Origin: Cochliopodium minus
Lineage: Eukaryota; Discosea; Himatismenida; Cochliopodiidae
Direction: 5' to 3'
Length of the DNA stretch: 64,000 nucleotides
Assembly: GCA_024220525.1 (NCBI GenBank)
Contig: JAMYWO010000152.1
Coordinates: 32,989-96,988 of the forward strand
The notes under the pieces are model-generated. The model made no database searches and was not told where the DNA came from. It was given only the letters and a program-made list of their open reading frames with translations. Position numbers and translations under genes: made by a program. This document shows positions 49,455-61,940 of this stretch, piece after piece. Each line of letters begins with the position of its first letter. Within the stretch, counting starts at the first letter, position 1.

Positions 49455-52400
49455 ATGGATCAACAAATATCTACAATTAGATTAAAAGAGAAATTAAAGG
49501 ATCACGTGAGAACAAGAGAACTTAGAAATAATCCAAATTCCAATATGATGAATCCAAATAATTCGGGTATGCAGAGATCAATGATATCTCTTACTTCAAA
49601 AGATAGTCAAGAGAAAAGAGATTCAGAAGCATACACTGTATTTTTGAATTGGATATTAAAAGGTACGGATTTCAAAGTGAATGATATCTATAAAGATTTG
49701 AAAAATGGTGAAATTGTGGCCAAACTTACCGAGAAATTGACAGGAAAAGAAATCAGATATAACAAGAATCCTAGAATGATTCAAAAGAAAAGAGAAAATT
49801 TCCATATAGCCTTCGAAGCATTGAAGAATGATGAATATGCTAAAGCCGTTCGTGGTATCAGTGCTGATGGTAAATAAAAAATAATTTGAATTGAGAAAAA
49901 TGGCTTATTTTTCCATATTTCACTTCAATAATAGATTTCGAGAAATGTGAGGAAGGAAATACTGATAATATTGATGTCACAGCAGTTTTTGGTTTCCTAT
50001 GGCAGATCATGTTACAATATAAAAATTTGCATTTCAGTAAAACCAAGCAAGAAACAACATCAGGAATGACCAAGGAAGAAATTTATCTGATGCAATTACA
50101 AAAATATATTATAAAGGATTATGTTGATAAAGTATGGAAAATAAATGAACCAACAAATGAGTTGATAAGTAAACCAATTCTTTCAATTCAAAATTTCACA
50201 TTTAAATTATAAATTTAAAGATAGGGTAGATGGAAAATTCAATCTTGAAGATGAAAATTGTTATGTATGTGTAGGAGAAATGCAATTATTTGACAGCACA
50301 GAAAAATCTGCAATTATTTATGTCCGTTATGGAAAGAATTCATCTGAGAAATCCCGCAAGGATGCAGATGCATTCGCTGAGAAATTGATTCAAGAATGTG
50401 GAAACAAAAACATAGGTATTTCAACACAATATCAAGATAAGGAAAGTGATCATTTCATCAAATTTCTTGGATTCAAGCCTACTCAATGGACGGAATACAA
50501 AAAAGAAAAGTTTAAACTTGATGATGTTGATTCTCTTTCTTTATCTCCCTTGAGCACAGGAAGTGAGGAAGAAGAAGCAAAGATTCCTCAGGACGATATC
50601 ATTTTGTACAAAGGAAACGACGAGGGGTTGTTTTGCGTTGGGGACAAGACTCATCTGGATCCTTTCAAAGTTGGACCATTATACCACGAAAAGTTTGGGA
50701 GATCTATGACTGTTTGCCACGCTAGATCACTACCTGACTTCTTTTGTAGTGCTCTGAAGGAACAAAAGGTGGAAGAAGTAGAACCCACCGAGGTTACTTT
50801 TAACATATACAGCAAGAACGATCCCAACAAGAAAAAAGTTTTGGTTCCAAAGGAGCTTGTGGGTAATGAAGATGCATTGAGAAAGTTTTTGAAAGAGAAA
50901 CTTGGTTTGAATTATCTTCCTAAAGTCATCAAAGAAAAAGAAGAAAACGGAGAAGTAGATGCTTTCTTGGAGGTTCCTCTCATCCCTTATTTTGTTTCAT
51001 TTGAAGATGATGAGATCAAGAAAGAAGAAGAAGTTTTGATTCCTGCTGACAAAACAGGAGACAAAGAAATTTCCGAAGAGATCAAAAGCAAACTCAACTT
51101 GGAATTTACCCCGATTATTGTATCAAAAGAATTGAAAAATGATGTTCCTCATTTAATGTTGAAAAGACCTCTTGTTGAACACAGTGTCTTTTTCGAAGAT
51201 TCTCCAAAAGAAAAGTTCAACCAAATGATTCCTTTCCAAATTTCATCTGACAAGAACAAGTTGGCTCCATTTCTCAAAGAAAAATTGAACTTGCCTTATA
51301 CACCTGTCATTTTGGAGAGCTACAAAACTGGAGAAACTTACCAAACAATCTTGAAGAAACCAGATCTTCGTCATGTCATTCACTTTCATGATAAACCAGA
51401 AGAAGAGTTCAACTATTTGATTCCTGCAGATATCAGCTTTGATGATAACAAACTTTCCAAACATCTCCAAGAGAAGATGGGACTTGATTTCCTTCCTTTG
51501 ATCGCATCAAGAAAAATAGAAAACGAAGAAGTTAAAGTTGTACTCGAAAGAGGAAGTGTTGAGTTCGAGGTTTCAGTTAAAGGAGACAAAAACAAAAGAA
51601 AGGTCTTGGTGCCAGGGGATCTTATTGGAAATGAAGAGGCTTTGAAAAAGTTTTTGAAAGAGAAACTTGGTTTGAACTATCTTCCTAATGTATTGAAAGG
51701 AAACAACAAAAATGAACTCATTTTGGAGCCTCCTCTCATCCCTTATTTCGTTTCATTTGAAGAAGATGATGTCAAAAAAGAAGAAGAAGTTTTGATTCCT
51801 GCTGACAAGACTGAAAACAAAGATATTTGTGAAGAGGTTAGAAACAAACTCAACTTGGAATTTACTCCTATCTTTGTATCCAAAGAATTGAAAAATCATG
51901 TTCCTCATGTATTGTTGAAAAGACCATTTGTTGAACATTCAATCTTTTTCGAAGATTCTCCAAAAGAAAAGTTCAACCAAATGATTCCTTANNNNNNNNN
52001 NNNNNNNNNNNNNNNNNNNNNNNNNNNNNNNNNNNNNNNNNNNNNNNNNNNNNNNNNNNNNNNNNNNNNNNNNNNNNNNNNNNNNNNNNNNCATCTGACA
52101 AGAACAAGTTGGCTCCATTTCTCAAAGAAAAATTGAATTTGCCTTATACACCTGAGATCTTGGAGAATTACAAGAAAGATGAAGTTTTTATGACTATCTT
52201 GAAGAAACCTTTGCTTCAACATGTTGTTTCCTTCTCAGACAGTCCCGAAACAAAAGCTAACATCATGATTCCTGCAGATCTCAGTGAAGATGATAACAAA
52301 CTTTCCAAGTATCTTCAAGAGAAAATGGGTCTTGATTTTCTTCCAGAAATTGCTTCTAAGAAAAGAGAAGGTGAAGAAGTAAGAGTTTTGCTTGAAAGAC

Positions 52401-55400
52401 CTGATATAGAATTTGAAGTTTCAGTTAAGGGAGATCCAAAAAAGAAAAAAGTTTTGGTTCCTCAGAGCATCGCATCGGATGAAGAGAAGCTCAAAAAGTT
52501 TTTAAAAGAGAAACTTGGATTGAATTATCTCCCAAACATCGTGAAAGGAAAGAACAAGAACGAAATCATTTTGGAAGCCCCTCTCATTCCATACTTTGTT
52601 TCATTTGAAGAAGATGATGTCAAGAAGGAAGTAGAAGTTTTGATTCCTGCTGATAAAAATGATAACAAAGAAATCTGCCAGGAACTGAAGGATAGAATGA
52701 AATTGGATTTTACTCCTATTATCGCTTCGAGGGAAATGAAAAATGATGTTCCTCATTTGTCGTTGAAAAGACCACTTGTTGAACACACAATATTTTTCGA
52801 AGATACACCAAAAGAGAAGATAAATCAAGCTATTCCATATCACATTTCAACTGACAAAAAGAAATTGGCTCCATTTCTCAAAGAAAAGTTAAATTTATCG
52901 TACACACCTGAGATTTTGGAGAATTACAAGAAAGATGACAATTTTTTGACCATCTTGAAAAAACCATTGCTTCATCATTCAATCCACTTTAAGGGTAAAC
53001 CAGAAGAAGAATTCAACTTTATGATTCCTGCAGATCTCAGCGAAGACGATGATAAACTTGCAAAACATCTCCAAGAAAGAATGGGTTTGGAGTCGCTTCC
53101 TGGTATCATTTCGAAGAATGTCGAAGGAGAGGAAGTTAAAGTTGTTCTTGGAAGGCCTGACATTGAATTTGATGTTTCTGTGAAAGGGGAGAGTGGAAAA
53201 AGCAAGGTTTTGGTTCCTGAACACATTGCAAACAATGAAGAAGAATTGAAAAAGTTTTTGAAGAAAAAGTTAGGATTAAAGTATCTTCCAAACATTTTGA
53301 GAGGAAAGAACAAGAACGAAATCATTTTGGAACCAAGTTCTGTTACTTACTATGTTTGTTTTGAAGAAGATGAAGAGGATGAGGAAGAGGTGGAGGTGTT
53401 GGTTCCATCTGATATAACTGACAACAAGGATATTTGTGAGGAATTGAAGGAGAAAATGCAATTGGAATTCACTCCCATCATAGCATCTCGTGATGTTGAA
53501 GAAGATGGAACACATTTGTTGTTGAAGAGACCACTAGTCTCACATTCCATTTATTTCGAAGATTCTCCCAACGAAAAGTTTAATCGTGCAGTGCCTTATC
53601 ACATATCATCAGATAAAAAGAAATTGGCTCCATATCTCAAAGATAAATTGGATTTGCATTACACCCCCGAAGTATTGGAAAACAACAAAGAGGATGGAAA
53701 AGTAAATACAGTATTGAAGAAACCAATATTGCATCATGTTGTATGTTTTCAAGAAAAACCAGAGGAAGAATATAATTTCATGATTCCTGCTGATATTAGC
53801 TATGATGAAGAGAAATTGGCAAGAAATCTCGATCAAAGAATGAATCTTGGCTATTTGCCGGAGATCATATCCAAAACACCTTCTGAGAATGAAGAGATAA
53901 AAGTTGTGCTTGGAAGACCTCAAGTTGCTCACATCATCCATTTTGAAGATACACCTGGATACAAATTCAACTACTTGATTCCTAAAGATATGAGCGATAA
54001 TCCAAAGAAATTGGTTACATTCATCCAACAGAAGATGGCTTTGAAATACATCCCTATTGTTGTATCTTCTGATCCTCAAAAAAGCGGAGAATTTGTTACT
54101 GTTCTTAGAAAACCTGATGTTGCACATACATTTGTTTTCGAAGATCAGCCGACCATAGAACACAAATTGCAGGTACCTGTTGATAAAATCGAAGAAGATG
54201 AGCTTTGTCAATACGTCAAGGATCAATTAGATTTGGATTTTTTGCCTGAAGTTGCATCAAGAAACGAGCAATTCAATGGAGAAGTCATCGTAAAGTTGAG
54301 AAAACCTACCATCAAATATGCCATCAAATTCGAAGATCAACCTTCTCAGAAGTATGATTTGAATCTTACTGCAGATCATCCTAAAGATTACACCTCTTTG
54401 GCTCATTCTTTTCAAAAGAAATTAAACTTGGAGTTTCTTCCAATTGTCACATCTACTTTAACTAAGGAGGATGGTGTTGTAGAAGCGATATTGAGAAAAC
54501 CAGAGTTACAACATCTTGTATTCTTTGAAATGACGCCTGAAAAGAAACAAGTGATCTCTGTTCCTTCTAATCAATCTCAAAGAAATGAGATTTTATCTGC
54601 TTACATTCGCAGCAAAATGAACTTGACGATAACACCAAAGATCATCTCCTCAAAGAAAGTAGATAAGGAGTTTGATGGAAAGAAGATAGATTATGAAACC
54701 GTCATTGCTGCAACACAAATCAAACATATCATCTCATTTCCTGATGATAAATCTTTGGGAACACAAACACTCATGGTCCCAGAAGATAAATGCTTCAACA
54801 AATATGCTCTTGCTGATTATCTTAAAGAAACCCTCAACATTCCATACACTCCCATCATTGCCGCACAAGATCTTCAGACAGATGGAACTGTAATGGCAAA
54901 TGCTAGATCTCCTGCAATTCCTCACGAAGCATACTTTAAAGATAAACCTTCTGAGAAGTATGATTTCTCGATCCCCGCAGATATTTCCAACGATAAGAAA
55001 CAACTCTCACAATTCTTGAAACACAAAATCAACGTTCCTTATTATCCTGTCATTGAATCTTCCAAAGTCAAAGAAAAAGATGGAAAATCATTTGTTGAAT
55101 TGATTTTGTCCAAACCTCTGATCTCTTGTGATATCCTCTTTGAAGATTCACCATTCAAATCCAATGAACATTTGGATATACCTGCAGATTTATTATCTGA
55201 TTATCCTAAGCTCTGTGAACAGATCAAACGTGATTTAGATCTTGATTTCTTGCCTGAGGTTGTAGATATTCTTAATGATGACAACAATCACTCTCAAATC
55301 AAATTGAAAAAGCCCAAAGTATCCTTATTGGTATCTTTTGAACATAATCCTGAAAAAAAGACCTTGGTACATCTTCCTTTGGATGCGATGAAGAGTGATA

Positions 55401-57757
55401 ATGCATTGGCTGATCAATTGAAGAAAGAATTCAAGCTTTTGAGTGTTCCTGAAATTGTATCCAAAGGAAAACAGAATGGCCAAGATTACGTGGTGATCAG
55501 AAAAGAATTTGTGACATCTCATGTTGGATTTGATGATAATTCCGAGAAGGATATGTATTTGATTCCTGGAGAGATGTTCTTGGACAAAAAAGAGCTCGCA
55601 AGATATCTGCAAGAAGAAAAATCTCTTCCATACACTCCAATCATCGAATCTATCGTTTGCAATGATGATAATACTGTTGAAATAGATCTTGGATATCCTT
55701 TGATCAAACATTCTGTCTACCTATTCGATAAAGGACAAGAGAATCTCTTGAAATCGATAGATATCGATGCTGAAAAGACGTTTGGAAAAAGAGAATCTCT
55801 CTTGAAAGAAGTCAAACAACAACTCAAACTTCCTTACGATCCCATCTTTGTTTCTCACAAGAAAGAAAGCGTCACCAGCAATGTTTATAAACTCGTAATT
55901 TGTTCTCCATTCTCCACACCAAGAGACCAATCTGAATCTGAAGAAATATTAGTAGAAGGACCAAGAGCATTCGCAGGCAGACGTTTAGATCCTTCTAGAG
56001 ATGTCATCATTGAAGAATCAGAGTCCTTAGGATCTTCTCATCGTTCTCCACATAACTCTTCCACTATACCTTGCAGAGTGTATGAAGATGACAACAGAGC
56101 TCGCAATATTGAGGTTCCCTCTAATCTTTTGTACAATCAAGGGAGATTGAGTGATTTCATAGAGGAATCTCTGAATTTGTCATACACACCGGAGATTCAA
56201 GGAATCAGAGATAACAACATGGGTGGCAAGGATATCACTTTGTCTTCCCCTTCTTCTTCTGCTCACATCACATCCAACGATGATCCCAAATTGAAATTGG
56301 ATTTGAAGGTGCCAAGCAAGGTCTTGAAAGATAATCATTCCCTTTCTGAATTCTTGAGAGATAAAATTCCATTGCCTTACACACCTGAAATCTTATCTAA
56401 TGTGAAGGGAACATACAAAGATTCTGTTGATATCATCATTGGAATCCTAAAATCAATTCACAAAATTGAATTTGAAGGAGAATCAAAGAGAGATACCAAG
56501 TTGATGGTGCCTGATTATATGGTTGAGCCAAAACCTAAACTCCATCAACTTTCCTTCTACTTCAAACAAAAGTTGGACTTGGATTACAATCCCGAGATTC
56601 TTTCCTGCAAGAAAGATGGAGATAAAGTGTACAGAACAGTGTTGAGCAACATGGACGGATACAAAAACTATCACATCAAAATAGAAAGTGATCCAAGTTT
56701 CAGCAAAGTTTTGAAATTCCCTGCAAACCTTTCTGACGGAAAATTGGAGGATGAAATAACACATGCACTCCGTCTTCGTTCACCTCCCAAAATTTTGGAA
56801 AGAATTCAAAGATACAACGAAGAAGAGGTTACCATTTTGGTTCCTACCAACCAACCTTTGAAATCTCCAAACAAAAAATCTCGTTTGGATGAGGATCCTG
56901 AACCTTTGTTTTACGATAATTTGTTGTCTGGTGATAGAAAACAACAGAAACCACCTACTCATCGTGATCGTGATCGTGATCGTGATCTTGACAGTCATCG
57001 TAATCGTGAAGATAACAGTGAACATCATCAGTATCATCATGATGTGAGAGATAAAAGCAATGGCCAATCTACCTATAAAAAGAAAAAGGTTGTGTATCAT
57101 ATCCATCATTACGATTCCAACATTGATAAACATATCTACCACAGAAACACTCGCAACACCTACGTCAATTATGATGAAGAAAATCATCGTCACAGAAAAT
57201 CTCGCCACCATTCTTCTCACAACGATTACGATACTGATTACCACAGAGAAAGAAATTCCCACAAAAATAAAGTTAGATCAGATGGATTGTTTCATGGATA
57301 TGCTACTGCTTACATCGCCAAAGAAAACCGTGCTTTGGTATGTGAAGGTAAACTCAGAACTGCCAAAGGAAATTTTGTACATTGCTGTTTGTATGATGAC
57401 ATCTTTCTCATTACTAAATCTGACGAAGAAAAAGTCAACTTTGAAATCATTTCTTTCATCAAGTTTGCTCCTGGTGCGGAAGTCAGGGAGTCCAGTTCTT
57501 ATGACAATGCTTTCCGTATCACCTCTGGAAGTCAAAGTAAGATTTTCATCTGTTCTTCAAAGAAAAACATGAATACTTGGATTGAGTTGATCAGTAATGT
57601 GTTGTTAGAGGTAATAAAAAATTTACAACATTTCTTTTTTTTTTGTTTTTGAATTTACTTTTTCTTTTTTTCTTAGAATTTTGGGGTTGATTTTCAGCAT
57701 GATGAAGATGATAACAATAGACTCAAAAAGAAAGATAAAAAGAAGAAACATAAATAA
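49455..57757 (+). CDS. Giant CH / gelsolin-like / repeat / PH protein
   Basis: Exons 49455-49869, 49935-50168, 50221-57610 and 57677-57757; more than 2,600 residues, with a gap inside. Residues about 60-215 form a calponin-homology domain (AYTVFLNWILKG, DLKNGEIVAKLTEKL, then FGFLWQIML). Two gelsolin-like segments follow, one with IIYVRYGKNSSEKSRKDADA and one with DIILYKGNDEGLFCVGDKTH. Then about 30 copies of a roughly 64-residue unit run from about 50790 to 56880. Each reads approximately H-x-I-x-F-E-D-x-P, IPADIS, KLAxFLKEKLNLxYTPEI, ILKKP. The first 16 form four sets of a four-unit super-repeat. An RD/H-rich disordered stretch precedes a C-terminal PH domain (RALVCEGKLRTAKGNF to NTWIELISNVL). 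It probably links actin to membranes; the repeats match no family I know. Confidence 0.88.
50790..56880. repeat. About 30 tandem protein repeats of ~190 bases, with a ~750-base super-repeat
   Basis: Units 1-4, 5-8, 9-12 and 13-16 repeat as blocks. Type 1 has VLVP...FLKEKLGLNYLP. Type 2 starts IPYFVSFEEDD. Type 3 starts VEHSxFFEDSPKEKFNQ. Type 4 has KPEEEFNxMIPADIS. Units 17-30 are more diverged and lack this periodicity. The homogeneous 5' part points to recent block duplication. Confidence 0.9.
51992..52091. other. 100-N assembly gap within the repeat array
   Basis: Lies inside repeat unit 7: the left flank ends KEKFNQMIP and the right flank resumes SDKNKLAPFLKEKL. A continuous unit would need only about a dozen bases here, yet any whole number of super-repeats could also be missing. 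Confidence 0.95.
56961..56990. repeat. CGTGAT hexamer repeat
   Basis: About four CGTGAT units encode Arg-Asp pairs in the disordered linker between the repeat array and the PH domain of the giant protein. Confidence 0.8.
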
Positions 57758-58394
57758 TATCAACAACCCAAGATTATTGTTTTTGAAAAAATAAAAGAAA
57801 AATAAATTTAAATTTTTTAAGACACATCTCCAATGATACAAACCTCATCTCTTAAAGACAAATCAACATTTCTAAATCAATTTAAAAAAGGGTAAATTTG
57901 GATTTAAAATAAAATAAAAAATTATAAATTATTTTAATTTAAGAGATATTTCTTAAAATGATCAACTATTTTTAAATTCCATTTTGAAAAAAGTCATCTA
58001 AATCAAATAGGGCAATTAATTTTTCTGAACTGATTTTTTAACAATCTTTCAGTACATAAAAAATATAATGGTCCGAAATATTGTTTAAATTTTTTATTAA
58101 GTATTTTTCTCATCATTTGTCGATTAAAACACCTCATTCTTCAAATATTTTTAATCTTACTCAGAAAAAAATGAGGTCATACTGCTTTTCATGACCAAAA
58201 TAAATTTAAGAAAATAATTTCATTTGTCAAATATTTCTCTTTAAAATATAAAAAAAAAAAAAAAAAATCAAAAATTAAGAAAAAACGTTCTAAATCAATT
58301 TGCGAATACCCCCAAGTTTAAAGGAGAAAGAGAATAAAGGAGATATCTCAGGTCTTTATAAATCAAAAATAGGAATAATTGGAGAAATATATAA
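57758..58394. other. Intergenic AT-rich sequence
   Basis: About 640 bases between the giant gene and the RING gene, same direction. It includes an A-run near 58240-58270. No coding or structured feature was recognised. Confidence 0.45.
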
Positions 58395-59174
58395 ATGATA
58401 AATACTAAAAAGACTATAATCGTGAAAAGAAATAACAATACCCAAAATAATAATCATATCGAAAGAGAAAATACTAATAATAACAATAATAAAAGAGATG
58501 TACAAAGAAATAGGAATAACAATAAAAATATTAAGGAATATTCAATGAAAATAGAGAATAGCAGAAGAAAGATAACTATAAAAAAGAATAATGGAGATGA
58601 TAATTCTATTGAAAAGAAAAAGGAGATAGATAAAAGAAATAAAAATGGAGGAAATAAGAAAAATTTTGAGAATAATAAAAATGATAGAATAAAACAAGAG
58701 GAGAACAAAAATAAAGAAAAGATAAGGAATAATAGGGATAATTATAATAAAAGAGAAAATAAAAATGTAAATAATAATAACAATAATAATAGACAAGAAG
58801 AAAAACTGATTATTGATACTAATAACGATATATTGAGTAATGATAGACCATCATTGTTGGGAAATAAAAATATATTTTTACAATTCTTATTGGACTCAGA
58901 GAACATCGAGATGGAATCAGATGATGATGAAGAGGATGAATTCATAGCATCCACTGTCTTCAACAGGATCTCTTATTCCCATTCAAGTTCTAGTGATGAG
59001 GAAGATTGTTGTGTGGATATCTGCTCGATCTGCCAAGATGCATTCGAGGAGGGTCAGATAATCTCTTCATTGCCTTGCAAGCATCCTTTCCATTCTGAAT
59101 GTGTTGAAAGTTGGTTGAGGATAAAATCATGTTGTCCTCTATGCAATCTAGATCTATCATTAAATCCTTATTAG
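58395..59174 (+). CDS. RING-H2 zinc-finger protein, probable E3 ubiquitin ligase
   Basis: Intronless, 259 residues. Residues 1-150 are low-complexity, very rich in Asn, Lys, Arg and Glu, and surely disordered. An acidic patch (MESDDDEEDEF) and a serine run come before the C-terminal RING-H2 finger (about 211-254). Its pattern is CSICQDAF, LPCKHPFH, SECVESWL and CCPLCNLD: Cys-x2-Cys, Cys-x-His-x2-His-x2-Cys, Cys-x2-Cys, so all eight ligands are present. RING-H2 domains recruit ubiquitin-charged E2 enzymes. Membrane spans are absent, so it is likely soluble. Substrate unknown. Confidence 0.88.
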   Translation: MINTKKTIIVKRNNNTQNNNHIERENTNNNNNKRDVQRNRNNNKNIKEYSMKIENSRRKITIKKNNGDDNSIEKKKEIDKRNKNGGNKKNFENNKNDRIKQEENKNKEKIRNNRDNYNKRENKNVNNNNNNNRQEEKLIIDTNNDILSNDRPSLLGNKNIFLQFLLDSENIEMESDDDEEDEFIASTVFNRISYSHSSSSDEEDCCVDICSICQDAFEEGQIISSLPCKHPFHSECVESWLRIKSCCPLCNLDLSLNPY

Positions 59175-59398
59175 ATCTCATTTCAATAACTCTTTTTCTT
59201 TTGTAAAATATAATTTTTGTTAAAATAATTAAATCACTTACTTTTATACTCTTTTTTAATAATCTTGTTGACAATCCATTTTCAAAAAAGCTTTATAATT
59301 TTCATTTGGAAGATTTGTTTTGTGATTATAACTTTATGGAAAATGGAAAAAAAATAAAAATAAAATAATAAAAAAAAATTGAAATTAAAAAAAAGTTA

Positions 59399-60434
59399 AT
59401 GTTGAGGAATTTTTTGAACAATCGACAAAATTTTTTGAAAAACCAAATCAGCTATGAAAAGATCGTTATTGATGGAGTGGATAGAGAATATTTGATCCAT
59501 TTTCCTTCTGATTATTCTCTCTCGAATGATTTTCATCCATTGTTGATAGTTCTTCATGGAGGGGGTGGAAATGCAATCCATTTGCAGAGAAAATCAGATT
59601 TCAACAGTTTCTCTGATAAACTCTCCTTCATAACCTTGTATCCCAATGGATTTAACAAACAATGGAATGATGGTAGAGTTGGGAATATACAAAAAACCCA
59701 ATTTGGCAAAGATATAGATGATGTGAAGTTTATCAAAGAGCTATTGAACCATCTTTTGAATAAATTCAGAATCGATTCAAAACGTATATATTCTACTGGT
59801 ATTTCCAATGGTGGATTCATGAGTTATAGATTGGCAAATGATTTGCCACATTATATCGCTGGTATAGCTACAATTGCATCAACATTAACAGTAAATTTTT
59901 TTTTCAATTTGAAATTTCATCTGATTTTAAATTTTTTTTTTCAAATTAGATGATTCAGATCGGTTCATACAAAATGAACAAACCAATAGCTGTAATGTTA
60001 ATATTTGGAGATAAAGATCCAGTAGTTCCTTTTCATGGAGGAGATATAACCATTTTTGGCAAAAGAGGCAAAGTTTCTTCAATGAAAGACACCTTAGACT
60101 TTTGGATCAAAAATAACAACCTAACCTCAGAATGCACATCACATGTTTACAACAATAATGGATCGGATGTTACAAAAGCAGTGAAATACATTTACAACAC
60201 CCCTTTAAATAAAAACTTACATTGTGCTCCTCTTGTTTATTGGTTGATTTTGGAAGGAGGTCATACGTGGCCAGGGGTGAGAAAATTTTTAAAAACATCA
60301 ATTTTAATTATTTACTTTTTTTTAAGGAAATGAATCCTTTGCCAAAGTTACTGGTTGGTGTAACTTCTTTGCAGATAAATGCTAGCAAAGAAATAGCAAA
60401 TTTTTTATTTTCGAATGATTATCTTGTTAAATAA
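59399..60434 (+). CDS. PHB-depolymerase/LpqC-like esterase
   Basis: Alpha/beta-hydrolase of the polyhydroxybutyrate depolymerase-feruloyl esterase group. Exons 59399-59890, 59950-60276 and 60327-60434, all phase 0; about 308 residues. LLIVLHGGGGNA supplies the oxyanion region. GISNGGFMSY is the nucleophile elbow (GxSxG), GDKDPVVPFHGG carries the acid, and GGHTWPG carries the catalytic His. The order and spacing fit the family. No signal peptide is obvious (MLRNFLNNRQNFLKNQ is polar). The family is mostly bacterial and fungal, so a past transfer into this lineage is plausible, though its introns show it is well settled. Confidence 0.9.
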
Positions 60435-60516
60435 AACGATTTTTTTTAAAAAAAAATAAAAATTTTTTTGGATATGTTTTTAATGATACAATCAATTCCT
60501 CTCACACTTTTTGCTT

Positions 60517-61734
60517 TTATCTCAATTTGAAATAAGAATAAATGTAGTATTGAAAGAAAAGAGAAGATGCTTGAAAAAAGCTTATTGGGAAATAAAAAGA
60601 TACAACTTTGATCAATGTAAGAACAAGAGAAACGTTTGCTCCAATAAACAACAAGAAACCTAAAATGAGGGAAATATTTCCAAGAATAAATTTAGATTTA
60701 TGCCAATCAGAATTGATTAAAAAGAAAAGAATGAGCATGAGTACAATAAAAGCAAAGATTGAAAGTATAGGAATAAATGTAACGAACCACTTTATTTTTG
60801 AAGGCAAAATGTTGACGATTGAAAGATGAAGAAGGATGAAAAAAGAAAAAATGATTGAATTTGCTATTGCAAACAAAAGTTTTTCAATTAACGAAAACTT
60901 TTTTTCATGAGCCAAAGTCATCATCGCAGCGAAAAAAAAGAAAGAAGATATATCCAAAAAACTCATTACTATGTTCCAATCTAAAGAAATGTAAAGATCA
61001 AGGTTCAACACCATCAATATCAAGTAAATGCTCAAAAAAATTATAGATATCGAGACAAGAAGGTTGACAGATTTTGGTAGATCGTGCCATACACATAATT
61101 CGTACCATCTTTTGTTTAATGAAGTCAAAATTACACTTAATTGAATAAACGTGAGAAGAATGTAAAACAACAAAGGTATGAAGCAAACAATATATTCCGA
61201 TTTTATTGCTGATGAAAACTTTAGTTCTAGAAGTGTTATTGTCATCAAAATAGTTGTAGGAGAAAGTAATATGAAATATTTCAGAAATTTATTCATTTTT
61301 TTAAGATGTTCGTTGATTTTTTTGTCCTCCGATCTCATCACCACTATATTTTTTGCTTGGAAATGATTTTTCAAAAAATTTTCTTTTTCTGCAGTTGATT
61401 TCTCTTTTTTGTAATGATCATCAATTATTATCGTTTTATAGACATCTATCCTCACAGAATATTCTTCAGAATTTTTCCCTTCAAAATATTTTTCGTTCAG
61501 ATTTTTCCAGATGAAATAATTGTTGTTTATTAATTCATAGAATCTCTTATTGAGTTGTGATAATACGCATATATCTTTGATGCTGAGGTATTTGCAAATC
61601 ATTCCCCATATATTTTTATTTATTATTTTATGGTTTGCTGATTTATGATCTTCATTCTCTTTATTTTTGTAATTAGAAAAAGGTAATAGAGGAGTTTTTT
61701 CGTTAAAATCTTTCACAGAGAAATTGATCTCCAT
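60517..61734 (-). CDS. F-box plus multi-span membrane protein
   Basis: Intronless, 405 residues. Residues about 36-83 read as an F-box (NIWGMICKYLSIKDICVLSQ, then LNKRFYELINNNYFIWKNL), which normally binds Skp1 in SCF ubiquitin ligases. From about residue 150 there are eight or nine hydrophobic spans, for example FLKYFILLSPTTILMTITLL and CFIPLLFYILLTF. The layout recalls the TMEM185/TMEM60-like superfamily, sometimes fused to F-boxes in amoebae; that assignment is tentative. It may place an SCF module on a membrane. The end of this gene converges on the esterase. Confidence 0.8.
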   Translation of the reverse strand: MEINFSVKDFNEKTPLLPFSNYKNKENEDHKSANHKIINKNIWGMICKYLSIKDICVLSQLNKRFYELINNNYFIWKNLNEKYFEGKNSEEYSVRIDVYKTIIIDDHYKKEKSTAEKENFLKNHFQAKNIVVMRSEDKKINEHLKKMNKFLKYFILLSPTTILMTITLLELKFSSAIKSEYIVCFIPLLFYILLTFIQLSVILTSLNKRWYELCVWHDLPKSVNLLVSISIIFLSIYLILMVLNLDLYISLDWNIVMSFLDISSFFFFAAMMTLAHEKKFSLIEKLLFAIANSIIFSFFILLHLSIVNILPSKIKWFVTFIPILSIFAFIVLMLILFFLINSDWHKSKFILGNISLILGFLLFIGANVSLVLTLIKVVSFYFPISFFQASSLFFQYYIYSYFKLR

Positions 61735-61940
61735 TTTAATTTTATTTCAATTTTTTAAACCGAAATAAAAATTTGAATCCACAATAGATCTACCTTTCAT
61801 AATTTTTTACATTTTGATAATTTTTTATTAAAATAAAAGAATGAATAGGAAAAACTTGAAATATATTCAAAACAGTTTTCACTTTTATAAATTAATTTAC
61901 TTTTTTACTTTAACATTTATTTATTTCATTTATTCATTTT

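Noticed and set aside
53609-54226. Minus-strand open frame of 205 residues opposite the giant gene
   Set aside because: The plus strand carries conserved repeats across this stretch; the minus frame is compositional.
56780-57262. Minus-strand hydrophobic frame opposite the His/Arg-rich linker
   Set aside because: Antisense of the disordered linker and PH region of the giant protein.
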